DNA of 50,776 nucleotides from an uncultured Collinsella sp. (lineage in GTDB: Bacteria; Actinomycetota; Coriobacteriia; Coriobacteriales; Coriobacteriaceae), in NCBI GenBank assembly GCA_938023905.1, contig CALJCO010000094.1, positions 1-50,776 of the forward strand, read 5' to 3'. Of the stretch, positions 33,648-42,090 are shown piece by piece; position 1 is the stretch's first letter, and each line of letters opens with the position of its first letter. The notes below the pieces were generated by a model that saw nothing but the letters and a program-made list of their open reading frames with translations, had not been told where the DNA came from and did no database searches. The position numbers and the translations under genes were made by a program.

Positions 33648-33851
33648 GCTGGGTTTTCGAGGTGCCCCAGGTCGCCGCGAAAGAGGAGCGAAGCGTACTT
33701 TGGTACGCGAGCGACGGTTTGAGCGGCGAGATGGGGTGCCTCGGAAAGCCAGACGTTTACTCGGCGTGCTCAGGTGCGCCAGATTGGCGCGAACGAGGAG
33801 CGTAGCGTACTGACGCTACGTAAGCGACGAGTGAACGCCAAGGTGGCGTGC
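33648..33851. repeat. two adjacent hairpin elements with GCGTAC...GTACGC-type tips
   Basis: The first element has imperfect outer arms of about 27 bases (around 33651-33677 and 33724-33751) and the tip AGCGTACTTTGGTACGCGAG near 33697. The second has outer arms around 33757-33786 and 33834-33863 and the tip AGCGTAGCGTACTGACGCTACG. The right arm of the second reaches into the aguA stop codon, so its stem pairs with the end of the gene. A third copy lies at 35356-35431. They fill the gap downstream of aguA. Confidence 0.6.
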
Positions 33852-33856
33852 CTGAG

Positions 33857-35062
33857 TTACGCCGAGGGCTCCTGCTGCGTAATGCAGTGGATATTGCCGC
33901 CGCCGAAGACGACCTGCTCGGACTGAACGCCGACGCACTTGTAGACGCCCTCGCCCCAGACCTCGTCATAGATCTTCTGGAGCGTGTCAACGGCCAGCTG
34001 GTCGTTCTCGTCGCCGTACTGCGGGACGATAACGCCGTGGTTGGTGACAAGGTAGTTCATGTAGGAGGCGATCAGCGGCTCGTCGGGAACGCGCGGCTCG
34101 GCGTTCTCGTCGGCGTCGATGGTGTCGCAGGAAGCCTGGTCCATGAACAGCGGGTTCACGGGCATGCATAGCTTGTAGACCTTCAGCTTGCGGCCCTTGG
34201 CGTCAACGGCGTTGGAGAGGGTCTCGTAGGCAGCGTGGCACTGCTCGTAGAACGGGTACTCGGGGTCGTCGGTCCAGATGCAGGCCATGACGCCCGGGGC
34301 AATGAACGTGGCGACGTCGTCGATGTGGCCGTTGGTCTCCTCGGGGTCGATGCCCTCCTTGACCCAGATGACCTTCTCGACACCCAGGTAATCCTTGAGG
34401 TGCTCGTTCATGTACTCGCGAAGCTCCTCGCTCCAGGGCTCGAACTTCTTGTGGTACTTGGGCCAGATGGACTCGGGATCCTCTTCCTCCTCGAGCACCG
34501 CAGAGCAGGTGCGGCCGGGGGACAGGAGGCACTGGTCGGTAACGACAAGGGTGCCCTCGCCGTCGACGGTGATGGAGCCGCCCTCGAGGATCATGTCGTC
34601 GGGACGATAGCGACGGCAGCCGGAGAGCTCAGCCATCTTAAGGGCGATCTGCTCGTCCTTGTCCCACGGGAAATAGAGGCCGTCGACGAGGCCGCCGTAG
34701 GCGTTGAAGTGCCAGTGGTTGGCGCGCTTCTCGCCCTTGCCGTTGATGACGTAGGTGGCGGCGGTGTCGCGGAACCAGGCGTCGTCGGTGGTCATCTCGA
34801 TGACGGTGACGTTCTCGTCGTTCTCGAAGACGGCCTTGCAGTTGGCATAGTCGACCTGGTTGGCGCACATATAGACCGGGGTGAACTCGGCGATGGCGCG
34901 GGCGATGGCGGCATACTGCTTCTGAGCAGGCTTGGCGCCGTGGGCCCAGGTGTCGGTGCGGTGGGGCCAGCCCATCCACACGCGATCCTGCGGGGCGAAC
35001 TCGGCGGGCATGAAGAAGCCGTCGGCCTTGGGGGTGGACTCGGACTCGGTGATCGTACGCAT
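33857..35062 (-). CDS. aguA: agmatine deiminase (second copy, divergent)
   Basis: 401 residues, peptidyl-arginine-deiminase fold, clearly paralogous to the copy at 23146. Catalytic parts: ETNGHIDDVATF and GGGNIHCITQQ with nucleophile Cys393. Two differences stand out: the usual WIRDxGP reads WFRDTAA, and about 25 extra residues (LEEEEDPESIWPKYHKKFEP region) are inserted before the second half. Substrate preference could therefore differ. The ATG follows GGAGG; the open frame continues upstream to 35293 but only through intergenic DNA. It follows the carbamoyltransferase and transporter genes, as in agmatine deiminase operons. Confidence 0.93.
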   Translation of the reverse strand: MRTITESESTPKADGFFMPAEFAPQDRVWMGWPHRTDTWAHGAKPAQKQYAAIARAIAEFTPVYMCANQVDYANCKAVFENDENVTVIEMTTDDAWFRDTAATYVINGKGEKRANHWHFNAYGGLVDGLYFPWDKDEQIALKMAELSGCRRYRPDDMILEGGSITVDGEGTLVVTDQCLLSPGRTCSAVLEEEEDPESIWPKYHKKFEPWSEELREYMNEHLKDYLGVEKVIWVKEGIDPEETNGHIDDVATFIAPGVMACIWTDDPEYPFYEQCHAAYETLSNAVDAKGRKLKVYKLCMPVNPLFMDQASCDTIDADENAEPRVPDEPLIASYMNYLVTNHGVIVPQYGDENDQLAVDTLQKIYDEVWGEGVYKCVGVQSEQVVFGGGNIHCITQQEPSA

Positions 35063-35433
35063 AAGATTTCCTCCAAATCGAACGATCGTTTGCCGCGGGC
35101 GGGTTACCCGCAGCCTAAAACCAAGAGATGGTAGGCGCCCGTTCCCCGGCAAAGGTCGGGGCGCCCGGCGCCGGTTTTCACGGAATCGCACCGGCAAGCG
35201 ACGACGTAACCCGGTGCGCGGAGACAAAACGCACGAAGGATACGAAAGAGAGAGGTTGGGGCGGGCGGTGGTTACCGGAGCTATCGCTCGCACCCGCCCC
35301 AGGAAATAGTGAGCAAATTTGTCGCTTTGGGCACGCCCTCGAAGAGGCTAGAGTGCCTGGAGTCGGGAGCGACAAGCCCGACGAAGCGTACTTTGGTACG
35401 CGAGGAGGGTTTGGAGCCCCGAATCCGGGTGCT
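35063..35433. other. intergenic region upstream of the second agmatine deiminase
   Basis: A 371-base gap. It contains an inverted repeat GGGGCGGG...CCCGCCCC (35258-35265 with 35293-35300), a G/C-rich hairpin around 35132-35170, and next to the transporter stop a copy of the GCGTACTTTGGTACGC-tip element (35356-35431). The size suggests that aguA can be transcribed separately. No gene is supported. Confidence 0.5.
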
Positions 35434-36873
35434 TTAGTTCTCCTCGGCCTCGGCAGCCTCCTCAGCCAGGCGCTGAGCAGCCAGCTCGGGGGTGAGACCC
35501 TTGTACTCGGTCTCGCGGCCCTTGGCGCTGACGACGCGGACGATCTCGCCGATGAGCACAAGCACGATGAAGATAACGATCATCGGGACCTTGTCGCCAA
35601 TTTCATCGACGGAGAACGGAACCAGCGTTGCAACGATGGCCAGGATCAGCTCGATGCAGGGGATGGCCAGCATAACCTTCATCATGGCGCCCTTAAACGG
35701 GAACGTGAAGATGCGCTCACGGTTCGGGTCGTTCTTACGAAGGTTGAGGAACGCCGGGAACATCGGGATGTAGGTGAGCAGCAGGAAAACGACGGAGGTG
35801 CCAAAGAGCATCCAGAAAACACCATTGGAGATGGCGTCGATAGGAACAAGCTGCAGGCACAGCACCAGGGAGGCAACGATGGCGTTGACCAGGTTGGCAC
35901 CGTTGGGCATATCATCGTCAGAGATCATCGAGGCGAAGACCTTGGGCATGTTGCCGTGCTCGGCAGCGTAGCGAGCAACGGAGTTAACGCCGAAGGACCA
36001 AGCGGCCATGTTGGCGAACAGGGTGATCAGGAAGGCGATGCAGATGACCTTAAAGATCATGGAGTCGCCCACCATGGTCTGGACTGCATAAATCATGCCG
36101 TAGTCGGGGTCGATGGAATCGGCCGGCACAGCAGCGCCGATGCCAAAGCCAGCGAACAGGTAGATCACGGCGATGGACAGGCCACCGACGATGATAGCCT
36201 TGGGGATATCGCGAGCGGGATCGGCCATGTCGTCGGTCATGGTGCAGATGACCTCGAAGCCCATGAAGTTAAAGATGATGATCGACAGGTAGCCGAGAGC
36301 GTTGGTGTTGGTGAGCTCGGGCAGGAAGGTGGCAGCGGACATGTCGTTCGCAAAACCGTTCTCCATGGCATACCAAATGCCCAAAGCGCCAACGATAACG
36401 GCGACGGCGACCTTGATGATGGCGCCACCGTTAAGGACCCACTCGGAGTCGGCCGCCTTGGAGCGGCCCATGAGGTAGACGATCCACACAAAGGCAAGAT
36501 CGATACCCATCTTGGCGATCAAGTTGAACTCGACGCCAAAGACCATGCCCAAAATGTCGGGGAACATCGTAGCCAGCGAGGCGATCCACAGCGGGTAGTT
36601 GACCCAGTAGTAGTACGAGATGCGGGCGCCCCATTTGTCGCCCAGGCCATCGCGTACCCAGTCGTAAATGCCGCCCTCGCCGTCATAGGTGGTGCCGAGC
36701 TCGGCGACAACCATGCCGTAAGGGAGCAGGAAGGTCAGGATCAGGAAGATCCACCAGAAGAACTGCTGGTTGCCAATGGCAGCAGCAGGTGCGGCGGCCT
36801 CGCAAACGAAGACGACGCAGATGATGGTCGAAATGACCGTCAAGAAGGAAAGCTTTTTCTTTCCGTCGCTCAT
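35434..36873 (-). CDS. aguD: APC-family agmatine:putrescine antiporter (AguD-like)
   Basis: 479 residues, about twelve membrane segments, APC superfamily. It exchanges extracellular agmatine for putrescine in the agmatine deiminase pathway; this is inferred from its place between the carbamoyltransferase and aguA. Characteristic stretches: CEAAAPAAAIGNQQFFWW, YDWVRDGLGDKWGAR and FNFMGFEVICTMTDDMADPARDIPKA. The tail is acidic (LAEEAAEAEEN). AAGGAG lies six bases before the ATG. A paralogue follows aguA at 31809. Confidence 0.92.
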   Translation of the reverse strand: MSDGKKKLSFLTVISTIICVVFVCEAAAPAAAIGNQQFFWWIFLILTFLLPYGMVVAELGTTYDGEGGIYDWVRDGLGDKWGARISYYYWVNYPLWIASLATMFPDILGMVFGVEFNLIAKMGIDLAFVWIVYLMGRSKAADSEWVLNGGAIIKVAVAVIVGALGIWYAMENGFANDMSAATFLPELTNTNALGYLSIIIFNFMGFEVICTMTDDMADPARDIPKAIIVGGLSIAVIYLFAGFGIGAAVPADSIDPDYGMIYAVQTMVGDSMIFKVICIAFLITLFANMAAWSFGVNSVARYAAEHGNMPKVFASMISDDDMPNGANLVNAIVASLVLCLQLVPIDAISNGVFWMLFGTSVVFLLLTYIPMFPAFLNLRKNDPNRERIFTFPFKGAMMKVMLAIPCIELILAIVATLVPFSVDEIGDKVPMIVIFIVLVLIGEIVRVVSAKGRETEYKGLTPELAAQRLAEEAAEAEEN

Positions 36874-37005
36874 GATGAGCTCCTTCGCTCAGTCTTGGAC
36901 AGATCCGAGGCCCAAGGTACTAAGGCAATTGCTTGAGCCTCGGTGAGCGGGCGACAGGAGACGAGCATCCGCCGCCCGCAAACGTGCTTTTAGGCGCCTT
37001 GGGGC

Positions 37006-38079
37006 TTAGAGCTGCTCGAGAGCCTCGAGAGCGGCGTGAAGCTCGGCCTTGGCGGAGTACTCGACACCCTCGTCGTTGAGCGGGGTGCGCTTGCCCAGGG
37101 CAGCGAGGAGAGCACGGATGGAGTGCTTGCGGTTCTCGGCCTCGACCCAGCACAGGGAGCGCTCGGGATCGTCCATGACCTCGTCGACGACTTCCTCATT
37201 GCGGGTGGCCGGCAGGCAGTGCATGAACTTGGAGTTGGGGCCGGCGAAGTTCATCATGTCCATGGTGACCTGATACTTGGGGTAGAACACGTCCATGTAG
37301 TTCTCGCCCGAGACCTCCTCGTCGTACAGACCATACCACACGTCGGTGTAGATGAAGTCGGCGCCCTTGATGCACTCGATGTCGTCGGAGATGACGACGG
37401 AGCCGCCGGAGACCTTGCAGTTCTCCTCGGCGATGGCCATCATCTGCTTGCCGAACTCGGCGCGCTCCTCAACGGTGCCAACGTGCAGGCCGCCGTCGGG
37501 GATCTGGTGGCCCTTAGGTCCAAACTGGACAAACTTCATGCCGACCTTGGAGGCGATGAACATGAGGGAGACGCAGACCTGGGTGGCGTCGCCGATGAAG
37601 GCCAGGGTGCAGTCCTCGATCTTCTTGCCCTCGGGAAGGTTCTCGAGCATGGTCATGAGGTCGCCCATCTCCTGCGTGGGATGGTTGAACTCGGACATGC
37701 CATTGATGACGGGAACAGCGGAGCCCTCGGCGAGGCCGACGACGTCCTTGTGACGGTCAACGCGAGCCATCATGATGTCGAGCAACGAGCCCATAACGCG
37801 AGCGGTGTCGCCCAGGGACTCGTGACCGCCGAGCTGGATGGTGCCAGGGCCATAGAACTGAGCATGGCCGCCGAGGTCGGTCATAGCGGTCTCGAAGGAA
37901 AGACGAGTGCGGGTGGAGACCTGCTGGAAGATCATGCCAAGGCTCTTGTTGCGGAGCAGGTGCGGATAATAACCGTCAACCTTGATGGCCTTCTTCATTG
38001 CCAGGCCAAGATCCTCGATAGCCAGGATCTGCTCTTTGGTGAAGTCGTTGGTGTCGATGAAATCCTTAGGCAGTGCCAT
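37006..38079 (-). CDS. ptcA: putrescine carbamoyltransferase
   Basis: Phosphorolyses N-carbamoylputrescine to putrescine and carbamoyl phosphate. 357 residues of the aspartate/ornithine carbamoyltransferase fold: QQVSTRTRLSFETAM (carbamoyl-phosphate binding), HPTQEMGDL and HCLPATRNEEVVDEV. The segment YGPGTIQLGGHESLGDTARV is closer to putrescine than to ornithine carbamoyltransferases. Residues after HCLP extend into the long C-terminal helix typical of this group. The ATG at 38079 follows AAAGGAA; the frame to 38160 is read-through. It is the first gene of the agmatine operon; a carbamate kinase gene to use the product is missing from the window. Confidence 0.92.
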   Translation of the reverse strand: MALPKDFIDTNDFTKEQILAIEDLGLAMKKAIKVDGYYPHLLRNKSLGMIFQQVSTRTRLSFETAMTDLGGHAQFYGPGTIQLGGHESLGDTARVMGSLLDIMMARVDRHKDVVGLAEGSAVPVINGMSEFNHPTQEMGDLMTMLENLPEGKKIEDCTLAFIGDATQVCVSLMFIASKVGMKFVQFGPKGHQIPDGGLHVGTVEERAEFGKQMMAIAEENCKVSGGSVVISDDIECIKGADFIYTDVWYGLYDEEVSGENYMDVFYPKYQVTMDMMNFAGPNSKFMHCLPATRNEEVVDEVMDDPERSLCWVEAENRKHSIRALLAALGKRTPLNDEGVEYSAKAELHAALEALEQL

Positions 38080-38409
38080 GTCGATTTCCTTTCCGCCGGT
38101 CTTGCCGACTATTACTATGAGGCGCTCGAACATCACGCCTCGTGTTGACAAGACCATCATTCACCCGTATGCAATTTTTACCTAGTTTATTCGGGATTAA
38201 AGACCGTTCACGGAGTTACACCCCCTCTAAACCAATATAAACCAGCAGGTAGCGAGCTTGCAGGGGGTTTACCATCTAGAACCGCGAACGGTATACGGCT
38301 ATGCTGTATCTCGGCGCCTAATCCGCAATGAAACGAAGGGTTGAGACGTCTATATCCCACAAGGTATACAGGGCTCGGCCATAGAATAAATGAGATGGGA
38401 CGGTGACAG
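38080..38409. promoter_or_regulatory. divergent control region between ptcA and the LuxR regulator
   Basis: 330 bases containing both promoters. ACCCCCTCTAAACC and GGGGGTTTACC face each other around 38219-38272. Repeated AAACC units lie nearby. In lactic acid bacteria AguR acts on the equivalent region. No confident -10/-35 pair could be read by eye. Confidence 0.4.
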
Positions 38410-39375
38410 ATGAACACCCTGATGTTCTTCTATACCCTAGCGATACTCGTGATCTGTATTGTGACGGCGGTGCTCTCGCTTGCCGCCTATGCCTCATCTC
38501 GTCGACGCTTCTTTATCTATGGCAGCGGCGTATTTATCTGCTATGCCATCGAGATGACCGAGATTTTCTTTTTTGAATACACGCTGCAAAACCAGAGTTT
38601 TCCGGCCAGCGACTATTACTCAATTACCATGCCTGTGTTGCGGACGCTTGTGGCAACCGCTTCACAAGCTTTTATTTGGCTCATCGCCATGGACTTGCTC
38701 GACAAACATTCAAAAAAGCAGTTTGTCATTCCCGTCGCAACGTTCTTCCTGAGCGAGCTGCTGATCATTGTCGCTGTCCCCTACGGCCCCATGCATCAAT
38801 GGCTCTACTACACGATACGTCAGGCATTCCTTGTATTTGTGGGGCTCTATATCTTTTGGACGGCGCATAAAAGCACGCAGGTCGAGCTTAAGGCGCGCGT
38901 CAACAATCAACGAAAGCACCTCATTATCGGCGCCATTCTGGTCGGGTGCATCGTTGCCGAGGACTTCTACAACATCCTTGTTGTTCCCATGAGCCTGGCA
39001 CCCTCTTGGCTGCAGCTGTACCTGTCCGAGCGCAACTTTAGCGAGAACATCTTTGCGTGCTACTTTGCGATTCTGCTGATCATCTATGCCTATCACGTGC
39101 TTTCGATTCGCATGCAGGAGGCGCCCGAGGAAAAGAACGTCAGCGATCTTGATCGACACATCGAAGAGCAGATGCCCTTCTACCGCAACGCCTACAAGCT
39201 CTCCAACCGCGAGGCCGAAGTCATGCGCCTGGTTGTGCTAGGCAAATCGAACCAAGAGATCGCCGACGAGCTATTCCTTGCCGTGGGCACCGTCAAGACC
39301 CACATCCACAACATCCTGGTCAAAACCGAGCAACAAAACCGCACGACGCTGATCCTCCACTTCTGGAAGCGATAA
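38410..39375 (+). CDS. membrane LuxR-family regulator, AguR-like
   Basis: 321 residues: about seven membrane segments in the first 240 residues, then a LuxR helix-turn-helix (LSNREAEVMRLVVLGKSNQEIADELFLAVGTVKTHIHNILVKT) ending TTLILHFWKR. It shares the YLSERNxSEN segment with the regulator at 30463. It stands divergent from the carbamoyltransferase gene, matching the place and type of AguR, the membrane LuxR regulator of agmatine operons in enterococci and lactococci. It probably senses agmatine and activates the operon; that is inferred. Its 3' end is duplicated at 43921-43959. Confidence 0.9.
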   Translation: MNTLMFFYTLAILVICIVTAVLSLAAYASSRRRFFIYGSGVFICYAIEMTEIFFFEYTLQNQSFPASDYYSITMPVLRTLVATASQAFIWLIAMDLLDKHSKKQFVIPVATFFLSELLIIVAVPYGPMHQWLYYTIRQAFLVFVGLYIFWTAHKSTQVELKARVNNQRKHLIIGAILVGCIVAEDFYNILVVPMSLAPSWLQLYLSERNFSENIFACYFAILLIIYAYHVLSIRMQEAPEEKNVSDLDRHIEEQMPFYRNAYKLSNREAEVMRLVVLGKSNQEIADELFLAVGTVKTHIHNILVKTEQQNRTTLILHFWKR

Positions 39376-39470
39376 CCTACCAAAAAGGGACAGGTTTATT
39401 TTGGCAGGTTTTATCTGGGTAAACGCCAAAAACCGCCGCGAGGGAGCTACTTTCCCTCGCGGCGGTTTTC
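39346..39470. repeat. left flanking repeat of the accessory island
   Basis: Covers the last ten codons of the LuxR gene, the GGGACAGG core (39387-39419) and hairpin 1 with CCGCCGCGAGGGA arms (about 39433-39465). A copy with about a dozen differences occurs in the same orientation at 43930-44053. The two are 4,584 bases apart and bound the segment with the double-HTH regulator, ABC fusion and secreted protein. The hairpin also serves as terminator for the LuxR gene. Confidence 0.8.
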
Positions 39471-39487
39471 TAGCTCACGCTTTCTTT

Positions 39488-39626
39488 CGTCTCAATCTGT
39501 AACATATGGAGACCAAATCGCCGTCTTACTGTTACAGATCGAGACGAGTTACAGAACGCGCGTCGAATAATCTCAATCTGTAACAGATAGAAGCGTTTTT
39601 GCCAGTCAGATGTTACAGATTGAGAT
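39488..39626. repeat. two tandem inverted repeats with the same arms
   Basis: Arms 39488-39503 and 39531-39546 pair over 16 bp with one mismatch. Arms 39570-39585 and 39611-39626 pair perfectly over 16 bp. Both use CTCAATCTGTAAC-type arms with different loops. They lie between convergent genes, 70-210 bases past the secreted-protein stop, and fill most of that 321-base gap. Confidence 0.8.
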
Positions 39627-39696
39627 AAACGAAGGAGCGGTAGCGTTAAACAAGTCCGCCACAAAGTTATTCGGAGAGATCCGATCCTAGAGTTGT

Positions 39697-40050
39697 CTAC
39701 CAGGTACGATATGTGCACTGATATTTTGTCTCAAACCCGGGCATCCCGTTGCCGCGTGGGCTTAACGCGGCACCCGTATAGAGAATCGTTTGCCCCGTAC
39801 GAGAATACGAAGTTTTGAAAGACAGCCTCTTGTATGTCTGGTCGAAACAATCAACATTCTCGCTCGGGTGGTTCGCAGTGGAGAACGACTTGTAAGTGTC
39901 CAAGACGTCCGCTGTCACAAGACGACAAGGCGCGACAGAACCTGCATCTGGTTTCGCCGTCGCACAAACGGGAATTGTGACCATCGACAGGGTAAGCATA
40001 AAACATGCGAACATTGCCTTCACAAAGTTCTTCGTTACATGGCGTTTCAT
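39697..40050 (-). CDS. small secreted protein with three cysteines
   Basis: 117 residues with a clear Sec signal peptide: basic MKRHVTKNFVK, a hydrophobic core to about residue 28, and a likely cleavage after ATA (residue 32). The mature part of about 85 residues has Cys42, Cys68 and Cys112, several Tyr, and ends YQCTYRTW. No family recognised. AAGGAAG lies seven bases before the ATG, and the gene starts two bases after the ABC fusion stop, so they are co-translated. A secreted effector, bacteriocin-like peptide or signal handled by that transporter is possible but unproven. Confidence 0.75.
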   Translation of the reverse strand: MKRHVTKNFVKAMFACFMLTLSMVTIPVCATAKPDAGSVAPCRLVTADVLDTYKSFSTANHPSENVDCFDQTYKRLSFKTSYSRTGQTILYTGAALSPRGNGMPGFETKYQCTYRTW

Positions 40051-40052
40051 GG

Positions 40053-41966
40053 TTATCTTCCTTTCCTAGTTTTACTGTCGTTCGTCTTGAAAAGCTGCGC
40101 GTATACATTACCGATCCACTTCGAATCACCTCCCATTTCTCTGGTAACGACACGCGAGTCATCCCCTGTGAGCAATACGGAGGCATCGCAGAGCGATTCG
40201 AGGTTTCCGATAAGATGAGAAGAGATAATGACATGTGCTCCTCTACCCGCTTCATCTCTAAGAGCATTCGAAACAATCGCAACGTGTCTCACATCAAGTG
40301 CATTCATGGGCTCATCCAAAAGGACGACTTCGCAATAGGACATATACGCCATCGCGACATTAAGTAATTGTCTATTTCCATCAGACAGCCTAGATACGGG
40401 CGTATTCTTCAACCCAGTCAAGTCAAAGCGATCAAGCACTTGGTCCAAAGTGCGAGGTGAATGCCAAATTCTCCTGCATCGGTCGAGATGAAAAGCGACG
40501 GTCATGTATGGAATCAATAGCGACGGCCTATTCGGAACCAAAAAGAATACCTTTCTCATTTCCTCACGGTCGACGCATACTTTTGCATGAAAACAGAGAG
40601 AACCTGACACGCGCACTGATGGCCCAGCATCTCCCCAAAGAGTATTCAGTAGCGTAGTCTTGCCATGTCCATTTGGCGCGACAAGACCCCATATCTGGCC
40701 AGCGGGCATATCAAACTGCAATCCCTTTACCAGCTGGTTTTTTCCAACCGTCAACGCATCCAGCGACAGAGAGAGCAAGCTTTTCTCGCCCAAACTATCC
40801 GGGCGAATATGGTTCCAGGCCCAGCGATTCTTGCTTTTTAGACGCGAAAACGAAATGACCCCCAACGCGCAAACAGCAAACGCGCCCATCACGGCAAAGA
40901 GGCAGTGCGATGCACTGGCTTCAGGAACGAGAGATACCTCCGCTCCATTGGCGTAAGATGCGCCGCCGAGCGCAAACGAAGAGGCAGAATAGCTCGACAC
41001 CATATACGGCAGCAACGCATGCCATGGAGCATCTTTGCTCGCATAAAACGGAAGCTGGCTTATGCCCCCCACAAGAGCGATCACCATGGACGAAATGGCC
41101 CTGTTTCTGCTTCCGGCGTACACGCACACGCCCAAGCAAGCAAACATCATCGACAGCACAGCTTCAAAGACGGCAAATAGCCCTAGCTGAACTAACACAG
41201 TTCTTTCGACTACGTCACCATACTGAATGAATACGACTGGGTACTCTGTCTGACCTACACCGTTAAACACCGTTGCCAATACAAAACAGGGAGCCAACGC
41301 CAGAACCAAAACCAGCATCGATGCAATACCAGAGACGAGAACGCGGCATGCATTCATCTCTAACTTTGACAACAACGCTCGATCGTAGAACCGCTTTCCA
41401 TCCCCCTCAAGCGACATATAGAGGACGAGGACCGGGACCAAAAGCCACGCTATTGCAGGAACAGCGCCGCAATAATATGCGAGAAGGATCATCCCGGGCA
41501 TTTTTGTTGTTGAGTCGTACGATTCCGGATGGGCCAGCATCGATATGGCTCGGGGAAGACGTTCTTGGGCTTCAAGCGATAACTCCGAATCAACACCATT
41601 CAAATAACCGAGTCGGTATTCCTTGAGCAATAGATTGTCGTAATCGGCAATCGCATCGTAATACTCTCTGGAGTCCGCCTTGCTTTCAAGCGCCCGATCA
41701 AGGCACGCCCTTTCGTCGGCAATGATGCTGTTGAGCTCCTGTGGGGCAGTGTCATAAACGCCGTCAGAGACTTGAGAGACCAAAAGGGCTCTCTGGTCTT
41801 CGATGGAAGCTCTACCATATAGATAATCTGCTCCCGTTGGAACGGATAGAAATACCGGGATGCAGAATACGAGCGCGAGCAGCGCCGTCAGCAACATAAT
41901 TCCCCGGTTGCGCGCAAGAACTTCTAAATTAAGCCGTACATATGTGAGGCAATCACAGGTCTTCAC
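40053..41966 (-). CDS. ABC transporter: permease-ATPase fusion
   Basis: About 637 residues. The N-terminal part is an ABC-2-like permease: TM1 near residue 30, a long outer segment rich in Asp, Glu and Leu (about 50-150), then five or six membrane helices to about 380. The C-terminal ATPase has Walker A APNGHGKTT, signature LSDGNRQ and Walker B VVLLDEPMNALD, followed by ISSHLIGNLE with the switch His. The order permease then ATPase in one chain is uncommon for importer-like ABC-2 systems. The GTG at 41966 follows GGAGG by eight bases; the frame opens at 41993 without a site. Neighbours are a membrane regulator and the small secreted protein. Confidence 0.85.
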   Translation of the reverse strand: MKTCDCLTYVRLNLEVLARNRGIMLLTALLALVFCIPVFLSVPTGADYLYGRASIEDQRALLVSQVSDGVYDTAPQELNSIIADERACLDRALESKADSREYYDAIADYDNLLLKEYRLGYLNGVDSELSLEAQERLPRAISMLAHPESYDSTTKMPGMILLAYYCGAVPAIAWLLVPVLVLYMSLEGDGKRFYDRALLSKLEMNACRVLVSGIASMLVLVLALAPCFVLATVFNGVGQTEYPVVFIQYGDVVERTVLVQLGLFAVFEAVLSMMFACLGVCVYAGSRNRAISSMVIALVGGISQLPFYASKDAPWHALLPYMVSSYSASSFALGGASYANGAEVSLVPEASASHCLFAVMGAFAVCALGVISFSRLKSKNRWAWNHIRPDSLGEKSLLSLSLDALTVGKNQLVKGLQFDMPAGQIWGLVAPNGHGKTTLLNTLWGDAGPSVRVSGSLCFHAKVCVDREEMRKVFFLVPNRPSLLIPYMTVAFHLDRCRRIWHSPRTLDQVLDRFDLTGLKNTPVSRLSDGNRQLLNVAMAYMSYCEVVLLDEPMNALDVRHVAIVSNALRDEAGRGAHVIISSHLIGNLESLCDASVLLTGDDSRVVTREMGGDSKWIGNVYAQLFKTNDSKTRKGR

Positions 41967-42043
41967 AGCAAGCACCTCCGGTTCGCAACACACGAGTCGT
42001 CGGACCCGTTGTCCGGAAGTATCGCCTTCATCGTCAGAACTGT

Positions 42044-42086
42044 CTGTAGACGTGTAGGATGGATTTACAATCTTATTTGTCTACAG
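42044..42086. promoter_or_regulatory. inverted repeat upstream of the ABC fusion gene
   Basis: CTGTAGAC (42044-42051) and GTCTACAG (42079-42086) form an 8-bp inverted repeat in the 124-base gap between the regulator and the ABC fusion. It could be an operator for the membrane regulator or an mRNA hairpin. Confidence 0.3.
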
Positions 42087-42090
42087 GCTT

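Noticed and set aside
35128..36936. 602-residue open frame on the plus strand
   Set aside because: It is a mirror of the APC transporter gene, highly charged and with no domain; a G/C-driven shadow.
37036..38148. 370-residue plus-strand frame over ptcA
   Set aside because: It is antisense to a well-supported carbamoyltransferase gene.
39697..40050. Lactococcin 972-type bacteriocin
   Set aside because: Size, signal peptide and a nearby ABC protein fit loosely, but the three cysteines and the residue pattern do not match what I know of that family. Not named.
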